Source: CAYTSW01 sp964440605
GTDB taxonomy: Bacteria; Planctomycetota; Phycisphaerae; Phycisphaerales; UBA1924
Assembly: GCA_964440605.1 (NCBI GenBank)
Contig: CAYTSW010000136.1
Span: 1 to 7,199, forward strand
Reading direction: 5' to 3'
Length of the DNA stretch: 7,199 nt
Part shown: in pieces, positions 1-6,876 of the stretch
Numbering within the stretch: position 1 is the first letter of the stretch
How the letters are laid out: the number at the start of each line of letters is the position of its first letter
Notes under the pieces: model-generated
Databases searched by the model: none
The model's input: only the letters and a program-made list of their open reading frames with translations
Told to the model about the DNA's origin: nothing
Made by a program: the position numbers and the translations under genes

Positions 1-226
1 CGGCGGCCGCCGAGGTGTCGGAATACTTGAGGGTGGCGGTGATCGTGCCACGGGTGAGGCGCTTGCGGAGCTGGGACTCGATCTCGGGCTCGAGGGCCTG
101 GAACTCCTCGGGGAGGCGGATGTTGGTTTTGAAGTACTTGTTGTTGAGGCTGCGGAGTTCGAGGAAGAACTGCACGCCGTGCGCCTGGGCCGAGGCGTCG
201 CCAAAGCCGGTCATGCTGCGGATCAT
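1..226 (-). CDS. yicC: YicC/YloC family endoribonuclease, N-terminal part (cut by window edge)
   Basis: Only the first 75 codons are inside the window; the gene runs off the left edge. The protein starts MIRSMTGFGDASAQ, followed by FFLELRSLNNKYFKTNIRLP and LEPEIESQLRKRLTRGTITA. These are the hallmark N-terminal blocks of the YicC/YloC family: SMTGFG, the E-R-S-L-N-x-K/R-Y block, and the R-L-P ... L-E ... RG block. Members are about 290 residues long and E. coli YicC is reported to be an endoribonuclease acting on small RNAs; that role is family knowledge, not something seen here. I chose the ATG at 226 because CTCC at 238-241 reads GGAG on the minus strand, 11 bases upstream. An in-frame ATG at 214 (fifth residue) would drop the first four residues. 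It lies 95 bases downstream of secG on the same strand and is probably cotranscribed with it. Confidence 0.9.
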   Translation of the reverse strand, partial: MIRSMTGFGDASAQAHGVQFFLELRSLNNKYFKTNIRLPEEFQALEPEIESQLRKRLTRGTITATLKYSDTSAAA

Positions 227-321
227 GCGGCGATCAACTCCGGGCGGTCGGTGCGACCGCGGGGTCGTGGGGGGGTCGGTTCGGTGGGGCGGCGCGGATG
301 CGGGCCCGGACGCGTGTTGGA

Positions 322-873
322 TCAGCCCCCGCCGCCCGTTGCGGGCTCGTCGTCGCCCGCGCCATCGTTGTCGGTGTCGTTCTCGGGCTGGGCCTGGGGC
401 TGGGCGTCGGACTCGCCGAGTGATCCGAAGTCGAAGCTGCCGGGCGCCTCGGTCTGGTTGCCGGGCTCGGTGTCGGGGACGCCGGCGGGCGATGGCTGGG
501 TGGGCGTTGTACCGCCTGTTGCGCCGGCGCCTGAGCCCGGTCCTTCGGCGGCCTGGGCTTCCTGCTGCGACTCTTCCTCGAGCTGGGCCAGCGCGATGCG
601 GCCCGAGCCGGTGACGGCGTAGTTCAGCATGACGGCGGTGAGCAGGAAGACGAGGAAGATGATGATGGTGCCGCCGGTGAGTGCGTCGCCGGTTTTGGCA
701 CCGAAGGCGGTCTGTCCCGCGCCGTCGCTGGCGGCACCGAAGGCGCCGGAGAGCCCGCCGCCCTGCGGGCGCTGGATGAGCACCACGAGGATCATCGCGA
801 GGCTGACGACGACGAAGAAGACGACGCCGAGGCCGATGGCCCACGCGGGGATTCCAGAGAGCAGTTCCGTCAT
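322..873 (-). CDS. secG: Preprotein translocase subunit SecG with long acidic C-terminal tail
   Basis: SecG is the small membrane subunit of the SecYEG channel that exports unfolded proteins. The 183-residue product has two hydrophobic helices, about residues 11-33 and 69-86. Between them is the conserved block LVVLIQRPQGGGLSGAFGA (29-47), which is diagnostic for SecG. Typical SecG proteins are about 75-115 residues; here everything after about residue 93 is an extra tail of about 90 residues rich in Gly, Pro, Ala, Glu and Asp, ending in GGGG, probably disordered. The frame could also open at a TTG at 882, but I prefer the ATG at 873: GGAAGGA (minus strand, 883-889) sits 9 bases upstream of it and directly abuts the TTG. 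It follows tpiA by 131 bases and precedes yicC by 95. A tpiA-secG pairing is common in bacteria. Confidence 0.95.
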   Translation of the reverse strand: MTELLSGIPAWAIGLGVVFFVVVSLAMILVVLIQRPQGGGLSGAFGAASDGAGQTAFGAKTGDALTGGTIIIFLVFLLTAVMLNYAVTGSGRIALAQLEEESQQEAQAAEGPGSGAGATGGTTPTQPSPAGVPDTEPGNQTEAPGSFDFGSLGESDAQPQAQPENDTDNDGAGDDEPATGGGG

Positions 874-1004
874 CGCGAGCAATCCTTCCGGGGCCGCGGG
901 GAGCCGAGCAGAGCGTGCTCAACCACAACGCGCGGTCACTGATGCTTGTTCAGGAGGGCCGAACGGGATGATAGCCCGTCGCCGGACGGTGAGCAGGGCC
1001 GCTA

Positions 1005-1784
<780 letters not shown>

Positions 1785-1879
1785 GGCGGGTGCTCCGGGT
1801 CAGTAGAGGGAGGCGAGCCGCCCGCACCGCGCGAGCGTTGGGCGAGTCTACGAGGGGAAGGATGGAGCGTGGGCTTGGG

Positions 1880-2962
1880 TCAGTCCGCTTCGGGCGGCGC
1901 GGCGGACTTCGCGTCGGTATCGGCCCCGTCAGATGGTGCGTTGACGGGATCGGCTGGCGACTCGGCGTCGGGGTTCGGCTGCGTGGGCTCGGCTTCCCGC
2001 GGGGTGCCCTGGTCGCCGACGTTGGCGGCGCGGACGAGCATCGCCTCGACGGTCCTGGGCTCCTGCTGCGCCTGGGCGATGAGGGCGGTGAGCTCCCACG
2101 CGGCGGCGGAGTTGGCCTTGCGCGCGAAACCCGCGGCGGATGACATGGCGCGGCGCAGGTCGCTCGCGTCGATGGTCGTGGGAACCTCGAGCGGCTCGTC
2201 GCGCAGGCTCGCGTCTTCTGCGAGAGCCTTCGCGAGATGATCGGCGGCGCGCTCCGCCTGGCGATCGACGGCGAGCAGCAGCGCGGCCATGCGCAGATCG
2301 CGGCGGTCGGCGTCGATCGAGTCGCCGGCTTCGCGGGCCTGGCGTTCGCGTGTGCGCTGGCGCTCGGTGCGCGTGAGATAGACCATCGCGGCGCGGTTGA
2401 GCGCGCCGTCGGCGAGCGCTTTGGCGGCGGGGTCTTCCGGTTTCGGGAGCGTGTCCCGAGGTTCAACGCCGACGAGTTGGGGATCGACCCGGCGAGCCAC
2501 TTCGAGGAGCGGCGGGCCGTCGTACGTGCTGGCGTCGAGGCCGTAGAGGGAGCCGAGCCCGTCGTAGTAGGTGGAGTAGGGGAAGCTGGAGAAGGGGTAT
2601 GAGGTGCCGTAGCCGTACGGGTAGATGGTGCGATCGGGGAAGGCGCCGCCGAAGCCGAAGCGGAAGGTGCGGCGTCGGTTGTTGAAGGACCAGCCGAAGG
2701 GGTAGGGCTCGCTGAAGGAGTAGCGGGGGTAGTAGGTGTCGAAGCCGAAGCCATGGAAGCGATGCCCGAACCCGCCCTTGATGATGAGCGGCGGGATGAC
2801 GACGTTGGTAGTCCCGCCGTCGGCGGAGCGGAGACCCGAGGGGACGAGGCTGCGCTTGGTCTGGGCGGTGTGGGAGAGGCCGACCTGGCCTGCGGCGTCG
2901 GGGATCCCGAGCGCGAGCAGGGCGAGGGCCGCGAGCAGGATGTTCGAGCGTCTGTGATGCAT
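1880..2962 (-). CDS. Secreted protein with aromatic/Gly-rich segment and helical C-terminal half, function unknown
   Basis: I do not recognise this 360-residue protein. The frame stays open upstream to 3232, but ATG 2962 is the credible start: GGAGGAAGG (minus strand, 2971-2979) lies just upstream and the product then begins with a good Sec signal peptide. That peptide has MHHRRSN, then a hydrophobic core LLAALALLALGI (9-20), with likely cleavage after DAAG near residue 25. Residues 63-147 are rich in Gly, Phe, Tyr and Pro (FGHRFHGFGFDTYYPRYSF, later YPYGYGTSYPF), suggesting an extended or surface-exposed segment. Residues about 175-315 are Ala/Arg/Glu-rich and look all-helical, with a TPR-like feel (AALLLAVDRQAERAADHLAK) but no firm repeat match. 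The last 45 residues are a Pro/Glu/Asp-rich tail. It is first of the minus-strand genes leading to tpiA and is divergent from the unit at 3154. Confidence 0.8.
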   Translation of the reverse strand: MHHRRSNILLAALALLALGIPDAAGQVGLSHTAQTKRSLVPSGLRSADGGTTNVVIPPLIIKGGFGHRFHGFGFDTYYPRYSFSEPYPFGWSFNNRRRTFRFGFGGAFPDRTIYPYGYGTSYPFSSFPYSTYYDGLGSLYGLDASTYDGPPLLEVARRVDPQLVGVEPRDTLPKPEDPAAKALADGALNRAAMVYLTRTERQRTRERQAREAGDSIDADRRDLRMAALLLAVDRQAERAADHLAKALAEDASLRDEPLEVPTTIDASDLRRAMSSAAGFARKANSAAAWELTALIAQAQQEPRTVEAMLVRAANVGDQGTPREAEPTQPNPDAESPADPVNAPSDGADTDAKSAAPPEAD

Positions 2963-3091
2963 CGCTGAAGCCTTCCTCCGCGGCAACGGGCGGCTGCGCC
3001 CGGCCAAACTGTATGACGCTCGAACCGCACGCAGGTTCCGGGTATCACGTGCGGAGGCACGGCGCGATACGTCGGGAGGGTTTACCAGATG

Positions 3092-3118
3092 TTGACGAAG
3101 TAGGCTCCGCTGCGTCAA
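3092..3118. promoter_or_regulatory. Inverted repeat TTGACG-N15-CGTCAA in the divergent promoter region
   Basis: TTGACG (3092-3097) is mirrored by CGTCAA (3113-3118) in the 191-base gap between the divergent starts at 2962 (minus) and 3154 (plus). Each arm resembles a sigma70 -35 box, one for each strand, so two face-to-face promoters may overlap here, or the repeat may be an operator. I could not find a good -10 box at proper spacing on either strand: GATATT at 3119-3124 is 21 bases from the plus-strand arm, and the minus strand has only TCAACA at 17 bases. The rest of 2963-3153 holds ribosome binding sites at both ends and nothing else I can name. Confidence 0.35.
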
Positions 3119-3153
3119 GATATTGAGTATGACGATCGAAAGGGAGCGCCTGC

Positions 3154-3999
3154 ATGGTCTTTGACGCGTGCCGCTGGGTGAACGCCGACGGTGCGCCGAT
3201 CGAAGGCCGACCGGGATGTCTGGCGGGCGCATTGTTTGTTGCGATGCCGGGGACGCCGGTGGAGCGTGTCGCGGCGATCGTGCGGCAGCGGGAGGGCCTC
3301 GACTTCGGTCTCGCGCATGCGGACCCGGAGCGCGAGTCTGCTGCGGTGATCGTGGAGCGCGCGGTCGCGCAGGGCTTGGCGGGGATTACGCTTTCGCCGC
3401 ACCACCTGCGCTTGCGCCTGACGCACGAGCGGGTGGTGGATCTGTTCGAACGGTGCGCCGCGGCGGATCTGGTGGTGCATCTCGCGACGCCGCCGGGGGC
3501 GTGTGGGCGGGCGCGGGCACCGTTGTCGTTTACGAGCGTCTTTGCGCTCGATGAGGCGCTCGATGCGTTGTCGGGCGGCGCGCCGGTGGTGCTGCTTGGC
3601 GATGCGGGCGGGCACGCGCCCGAGACCTTGGTGCGGTTGCTCGAGCGTTGGCCGGGGTGCCTCGTTGAGTTGAGCGCGCTCGCCGGCGCTCCCTGGCGTA
3701 CGCATCGCTTGCTCACGACCATGTACGAGGCAGGGTTGACGGATCGGCTGCTGATGGCATCGGGAGCGCCGGCGTCGACGACGGAAGACGCGATCGCCGG
3801 CTTGTACGACGTGAACTGGATCACGGGGTCGCAGGCGGGGGAGCATCGCGTGCCGCGCGAGGTGATCCGCTCGATCGTTGAGCGTGACGGCGCGCGGGCC
3901 CTGGGTGTCGACGGCGGGGCTCGTCGGGCGGTGCTCGGTGAGGATCGCTCGCGAGCGGGTGCGGCATGGTCGCTTGCGCGGGGGTACAACAGGGCGTGA
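3154..3999 (+). CDS. Amidohydrolase-2-like (TIM-barrel) protein, probably catalytically inactive
   Basis: This is a 281-residue cytoplasmic protein; AAAGGGA (3140-3146) stands 7 bases before the ATG. Its layout follows the COG2159/Amidohydro_2 barrel: GLAGITLSPHH (74-84, like the family's G-x-K-G-I-K-L-H-P strand), DLVVHLATPPG (105-115), VVLLGDAGGH (145-154, where family members read A-H-x-G-G), DRLLMASGAP (197-206, where they read F-G-S-D-x-P) and IVERDGARALGVDGG (241-255, the closing helix, like N-A-x-R-L-L-G-L). The metal ligands are largely missing: there is no N-terminal H-x-H, the third His position is Asp150, and the ligand Asp in the GSD strand is Gly204. Only His109 remains. I infer a pseudoenzyme; the fold assignment rests on motif spacing and is moderate. 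Its stop overlaps the start of the lipoprotein gene, so the two are translationally coupled. Confidence 0.75.
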   Translation: MVFDACRWVNADGAPIEGRPGCLAGALFVAMPGTPVERVAAIVRQREGLDFGLAHADPERESAAVIVERAVAQGLAGITLSPHHLRLRLTHERVVDLFERCAAADLVVHLATPPGACGRARAPLSFTSVFALDEALDALSGGAPVVLLGDAGGHAPETLVRLLERWPGCLVELSALAGAPWRTHRLLTTMYEAGLTDRLLMASGAPASTTEDAIAGLYDVNWITGSQAGEHRVPREVIRSIVERDGARALGVDGGARRAVLGEDRSRAGAAWSLARGYNRA

Positions 4000-4649
4000 T
4001 GCGGCTTTTGCGAGACATGATCGGGCTGGGACTCAGCGCGGGTCTGCTGGGCGGGCTGACTCTGATTGGGTCGGGGTGCGCGACGCTGGGCGTTGGCGTG
4101 GGCGGTGCGGACCCGACGTTCGTCGCGGCAGACTCGGCGACGCGGCTCGAGCCGGACTACGACACCGCGGTGTACATCCCGCGTGATCGCAACACGGCGG
4201 ATCTGTATTTCAGCACGATCGCCGGCATCGGGCAGCCCGGCATGAGCATGCGGGGCGCGAGCGGGAGCGTGCTGCATGTGCACATGTTCCTCAAGCCGCG
4301 GGCGGGGCGCACGCCGATCGACTTCGACGCGAGCAATATCACCGTGACGCACTACGTGCTCGCCAAGGGCGCTGTGGGGGTGTACGGCGGTGCGGGGTTC
4401 ATGCTGCCTTCGGGCACGCCGGGCGACTCGGACTTCGGCGGCCGCGCCCGCGGGGTGACGCTGCGCCCGATGGCACGCACCGCGGGCTTCGCGGATCGTC
4501 TGGGCTGGAACGAGTTGTCCGGCAAGCTCAGCGCCGAGCGCGACGATGCACGAGCCGCAGAGATCGCGGCGTTTCTCGCGGCGGTGCAGAACATGCACGA
4601 TCTCGTGCCGCTGGAGGATGAGCCCGAGCGGGACGACGCAGACGAGTAG
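3999..4649 (+). CDS. Small lipoprotein of unknown function
   Basis: The product has 216 residues and I do not recognise its family. I place the start at ATG 3999, which shares its A with the stop TGA of the preceding gene (3997-3999); the open frame reaches back to 3966, but the extra residues would spoil the signal sequence. From 3999 the N-terminus is MRLLRDMIGLGLSAGLLGG, a charged then hydrophobic signal, leading to LIGSGC with Cys27 as the probable lipidated residue. The -3 position is Gly rather than Leu, so the lipobox is imperfect. The middle (about 50-160) alternates short hydrophobic and Gly stretches, such as SGSVLHVHMFLKP and TVTHYVLAKGAVGVYGGAGF, and could be a beta-sandwich. The C-terminus is a helix (ARAAEIAAFLAAVQNMHDL) and an acidic tail (EDEPERDDADE). 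It ends 9 bases from the convergent amidohydrolase gene. Confidence 0.8.
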   Translation: MRLLRDMIGLGLSAGLLGGLTLIGSGCATLGVGVGGADPTFVAADSATRLEPDYDTAVYIPRDRNTADLYFSTIAGIGQPGMSMRGASGSVLHVHMFLKPRAGRTPIDFDASNITVTHYVLAKGAVGVYGGAGFMLPSGTPGDSDFGGRARGVTLRPMARTAGFADRLGWNELSGKLSAERDDARAAEIAAFLAAVQNMHDLVPLEDEPERDDADE

Positions 4650-4658
4650 GCGCGCCGT

Positions 4659-5783
4659 TTATGCGTGCTCGCGATACCAGCGGAGGATGGAGTTCTCCGC
4701 CGCCTCGCGGTACAGCACCTTCTGCACGTCCGCGGGCAGGCGGTGCCCCTTGAGCGTGGGGGCGGACATCTCGTCATGCTGTTCGGGGTCGACGAGCATG
4801 AGGTCCGGGTCGGCGATGGGGCTCTCGCCTTCGTAGCCGGTTTCAAACATCGTGCGGTAGGCCCAATACCGGCTCGCGTAGAGCTGGAAGGCGTCTTCGG
4901 GTGAGGATGCCGCGGCTCCCATCTTGCGTGGGCCGTCGTCTGCGCTGAGGTGCTCGTCGAGCGTGACGATGTCCGACCCGAAGAACACGCGGCCCTCGAA
5001 GCGACGCAGGAAGGCGAGGAACTCGTCGCTCGGGTGCTTGGACAGCTCGCGGACCATCCACTTGGTCGCCGACGTGTCGATGACGAACTGCGGGTGGCGC
5101 TCGAGCAGGCCGGCGACGAAGTCGAGGTCTTCCGGCCAGCCGCCCAGGTGGGCGATGAGCCAGGGGATGTTGTATTCGTCGGCGAGTCGTTCGAGCGGTT
5201 CGTATTGGTCCAGCTTGGTGCCGTAGAAGGGCGCGTCGGTGTACTTGGTCGCGAACCAGGTGTCGGGGTCGGCGATGTGGGCCATGAACATCATGCCGAG
5301 GCTGGCGGCGTGGTCCATCTGCTTGCGTCGCCAGGGGTTGTCGAGCGTCAGGATGCTCGCGTCGCCCATCTCCTTGCCGTAGTCGCGCCCGCGCGGCGCG
5401 CACCAGAACTTGAGCATGCGCGCGCCGAGCTCGTGCCAGCGCGTGATGTTCTCGATGTACCCCTCGGTGTGCGCATGCCGCTGGTCGGGCGACATGTACT
5501 CCGGCACCGCGACGAAGTGCACCCGCTCGCCCAGCACGCTCTTGACCGCCTCGGCCTGGGCGAGCTGGGTCTGCGTCATGACGGCTTCGACGCCAAAGAG
5601 GTCCATCACATCGCGGTACACGCGGCTCGCCTCGCCGCCGTTGATGTGCGCGTGCCCGTCGATGATCGGGACGACCGGCTTGCCGAGCCGCTCGGCCTCG
5701 GCGCGGTAGTCGAGCCCGAGGCGGTTGGCGGCCCAGCGGCGGGGGGCGGTAGGCGTGCTTGAAGGGGTGTCGGCGGAAGTCAT
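4659..5783 (-). CDS. Metal-dependent amidohydrolase (Amidohydro_2 / COG2159 family)
   Basis: A 374-residue TIM-barrel hydrolase or decarboxylase-like enzyme; substrate unknown. The metal-site motifs are intact: IIDGHAHINGG (40-50, H-x-H at 44/46), MAHIADP (167-173, His169), WLIAHLGGWPEDL (208-220, His212) and VFFGSDIV (266-273, Asp271). A Lys at 125 (ARMLKFW) sits where family members carry a strand-end Lys. Length is normal for the family. The family includes aminocarboxymuconate-semialdehyde decarboxylase and related enzymes, but nothing here singles out one substrate. The ATG at 5783 is the only plausible start in frame before the H-x-H, yet there is no purine-rich Shine-Dalgarno upstream (GATCGCCCC); weak initiation or a leaderless message is possible. 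It is convergent with the lipoprotein gene and divergent from mraZ. It is a likely paralogue of the degenerate protein at 3154. Confidence 0.9.
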   Translation of the reverse strand: MTSADTPSSTPTAPRRWAANRLGLDYRAEAERLGKPVVPIIDGHAHINGGEASRVYRDVMDLFGVEAVMTQTQLAQAEAVKSVLGERVHFVAVPEYMSPDQRHAHTEGYIENITRWHELGARMLKFWCAPRGRDYGKEMGDASILTLDNPWRRKQMDHAASLGMMFMAHIADPDTWFATKYTDAPFYGTKLDQYEPLERLADEYNIPWLIAHLGGWPEDLDFVAGLLERHPQFVIDTSATKWMVRELSKHPSDEFLAFLRRFEGRVFFGSDIVTLDEHLSADDGPRKMGAAASSPEDAFQLYASRYWAYRTMFETGYEGESPIADPDLMLVDPEQHDEMSAPTLKGHRLPADVQKVLYREAAENSILRWYREHA

Positions 5784-5841
5784 GGGGCGATCGTACCGGG
5801 CGGTCCGGGCGTAGGGGGCGGGGTGCCGGCGGTGCGGCGCA

Positions 5842-5916
5842 GTGGGGGTGTGGTCCGATCAGAAACCGATCAAATGCGGCCTCTTGTGGTCCGAGTGGGG
5901 TTCCGAAGATCCGAAT
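5842..5916. repeat. Cluster of short repeats (GTGGTCCGA, CCGATCA) upstream of mraZ
   Basis: The 9-mer GTGGTCCGA occurs exactly at 5850-5858 and 5886-5894, 36 bases apart. CCGATCA occurs at 5855-5861 and 5866-5872, 11 bases apart, and CCGA recurs at 5891, 5903 and 5912. GTGG cores also stand at 5842 and 5895. These lie in the gap between the divergent amidohydrolase and mraZ genes, upstream of the regular 10-base array. They look like transcription-factor sites; whether MraZ or another regulator binds them cannot be told from sequence. Confidence 0.4.
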
Positions 5917-5936
5917 GAGCACAAAAAGGGCAGATT

Positions 5937-5966
5937 GTGGGGCAAAGTGGTAGACAGTGGGGGAAG
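5937..5966 (+). promoter_or_regulatory. MraZ operator: three GTGG repeats with exact 10-base spacing
   Basis: GTGGGGCAAA (5937), GTGGTAGACA (5947) and GTGGGGGAAG (5957) follow one another without gaps, and a decayed fourth unit AAGGGGTATG (5967) continues the phase. In E. coli, MraZ binds direct TGGGN repeats spaced by 5 bases (10-base period) in front of its own gene and represses the dcw cluster. The array here has that core, that period and that place: it overlaps the proposed -35 box and spacer and ends 43 bases before the mraZ start. This is strong sequence support for autoregulation. Confidence 0.85.
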
Positions 5967-5978
5967 AAGGGGTATGGT
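5951..5978 (+). promoter_or_regulatory. Probable sigma70 promoter of mraZ
   Basis: TAGACA (5951-5956, five of six matches to TTGACA) and TATGGT (5973-5978, four of six to TATAAT) are separated by 16 bases. Transcription would begin near 5985, giving a leader of about 24 bases that just includes the ribosome binding site AAGGGAG (5994-6000). The -35 box lies at the end of the second GTGG repeat and the third repeat fills the spacer, so a bound repressor would block polymerase. Confidence 0.5.
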
Positions 5979-6008
5979 GATGCTGTGTGACCCAAGGGAG
6001 CCAGATGA

Positions 6009-6467
6009 GTGCTGCTGACCGGGCAATACGAGCACACGATCGACGCGAAGGGTCGCGTCGCGATCCCGGCGGACATCCGTTCCCGCTGGGAGCCGCAACG
6101 CGACGGCGGCGCGTGGTACGCGGTGCCGTGGGTCGGTGGCATCATCCGGCTCTATTCGGAGACGACGTTTCAGAAGCGGGCGAGCGAGCTGCCCAGCTCC
6201 TTCGTCCAGGGCGAGAACGCCGACGACCTGCAGGCCACACTCTTCGGCTTGGCAGCGCGGCTCGAGCCCGACAACGCTGGGCGGGTCCGCCTGCCCGATC
6301 AGCAGACTTCGCTCACCGGCCTCAGTTCGGAAGTGATGATCGTCGGCGCTGGCGATCGACTGGAGATTCACGATCGCGCGGCTTGGAAGGAGTCGTGCGC
6401 CAAGCGTCTCTCGGAGTTGCCCAACCTCATGAGCCGGCTTTCGGAGCAGATGAAGCCGGCCTCGTAA
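6009..6467 (+). CDS. mraZ: Transcriptional regulator MraZ
   Basis: MraZ is a ring-forming DNA-binding protein of the AbrB-like (SpoVT/MraZ) fold, usually the first gene of the division and cell-wall (dcw) cluster and a repressor of it. The 152-residue product has the usual length and two tandem domains with the diagnostic motifs: YEHTIDAKGRVAIP (7-20, with D-x-K-G-R at 12-16) and RLEPDNAGRVRLP (84-96, with D-x-A-G-R at 88-92), followed by SSEVMIVGAGDRLEIHDRAAW. The start is the GTG at 6009, eight bases after AAGGGAG (5994-6000), and gives the usual short lead into the first motif. An ATG four bases upstream (6005) is in another frame and opens only a shadow frame. The gene has its own GTGG-repeat operator. 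Unusually, no rsmH follows within the remaining 732 bases. Confidence 0.95.
   Translation: MLLTGQYEHTIDAKGRVAIPADIRSRWEPQRDGGAWYAVPWVGGIIRLYSETTFQKRASELPSSFVQGENADDLQATLFGLAARLEPDNAGRVRLPDQQTSLTGLSSEVMIVGAGDRLEIHDRAAWKESCAKRLSELPNLMSRLSEQMKPAS
6433..6460 (+). repeat. Hairpin at the 3' end of mraZ
   Basis: GCCGGCTT (6433-6440) pairs perfectly with AAGCCGGC (6453-6460) around a 12-base loop, ending five bases before the mraZ stop codon. There is no T-run after it, so it is not a standard intrinsic terminator. The GGCTT/AAGCC arms recur in hairpins at 6653 and 6850, which suggests it belongs to the structured region that follows. Confidence 0.5.
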
Positions 6468-6530
6468 GCGGATGACGACACGCCGCCGGGCTCAACGGCT
6501 CGGCCAGCGGATTCACCACCACCGCGCACG

Positions 6531-6564
6531 CCCCGGCCACCACCACCAACCACGACCACCGGGG
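6531..6564 (+). repeat. Hairpin with 22-base CCA-repeat loop
   Basis: CCCCGG (6531-6536) pairs with CCGGGG (6559-6564). The loop is made almost only of C and A and includes CCAACCA (6546-6552), which is complementary to the linker at 6645-6651. A smaller hairpin just before it, GCGG (6507-6510) with CCGC (6522-6525), also has a CACCACCA-containing loop. Confidence 0.45.
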
Positions 6565-6576
6565 TGTGAGCACGTG

Positions 6577-6615
6577 AGACGCGGCGCTTCATCGCCCACC
6601 AGCGATGCGGCGTCT
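6577..6615 (+). repeat. Two-part hairpin with CCACCA loop
   Basis: The outer stem AGACGC (6577-6582) pairs with GCGTCT (6610-6615). The inner stem CATCGC (6590-6595) pairs with GCGATG (6602-6607) and closes exactly on the loop CCACCA (6596-6601). It is followed at once by a third stem, GACTCG (6617-6622) with CGAGTC (6635-6640). Confidence 0.5.
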
Positions 6616-6651
6616 TGACTCGAGCGATGCGTGCCGAGTCTCGATGGTTGG

Positions 6652-6692
6652 CGGCTTCTCGGGCGGGTCCACCACCCTCGCCCGCGAAGCCG
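6652..6692 (+). repeat. Long hairpin with TCCACCACC loop
   Basis: CGGCTTC (6652-6658) pairs with GAAGCCG (6686-6692). After one T-C mismatch, CGGGCG (6660-6665) pairs with CGCCCG (6679-6684), extended by a G-T and a G-C pair. Fifteen pairs in all close on the nine-base loop TCCACCACC (6668-6676). It is the strongest of the CCACC-loop hairpins. Confidence 0.55.
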
Positions 6693-6777
6693 AACGGAAC
6701 ACGGAGGACGGCGAACGGATTCGCCGGCCGCGACCCAGGTCAAGCTCACCCCCGCGCAGGGACGCTGCGGGACGGAT

Positions 6778-6797
6778 CGGGAGTCCACCACCTCCCG
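6778..6797 (+). repeat. Hairpin with TCCACCAC loop
   Basis: CGGGAG (6778-6783) pairs with CTCCCG (6792-6797) around the loop TCCACCAC (6784-6791), almost the same loop as at 6668-6676 although the stems differ in sequence. Confidence 0.5.
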
Positions 6798-6849
6798 GCC
6801 CGATGGGCGAGGCCAAGGCAGACGGCACCTCCAGCGGCACGCACCGCAC

Positions 6850-6876
6850 CCCGGCTTCGCTCCCCGCGAAGCCGGG
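6850..6876 (+). repeat. Perfect 11-bp hairpin
   Basis: CCCGGCTTCGC (6850-6860) pairs with GCGAAGCCGGG (6866-6876) around TCCCC. The following bases are CCTTCATG, so there is no T-tract to make it an ordinary terminator. The arm word GCGAAGCC is shared with the hairpin at 6652-6692. Confidence 0.55.

Noticed and set aside
968..973. TATCAT on the minus strand as a -10 box for secG
   Set aside because: Five of six bases match, but no -35 box lies at 16-18 bases and the gap is short; not enough to split the tpiA-secG unit.
6005..6475. ATG at 6005 as a start, giving a 156-residue frame over mraZ
   Set aside because: It is out of frame with MraZ, its product is Arg-rich without any motif, and the ribosome binding site is better spaced for the GTG at 6009.
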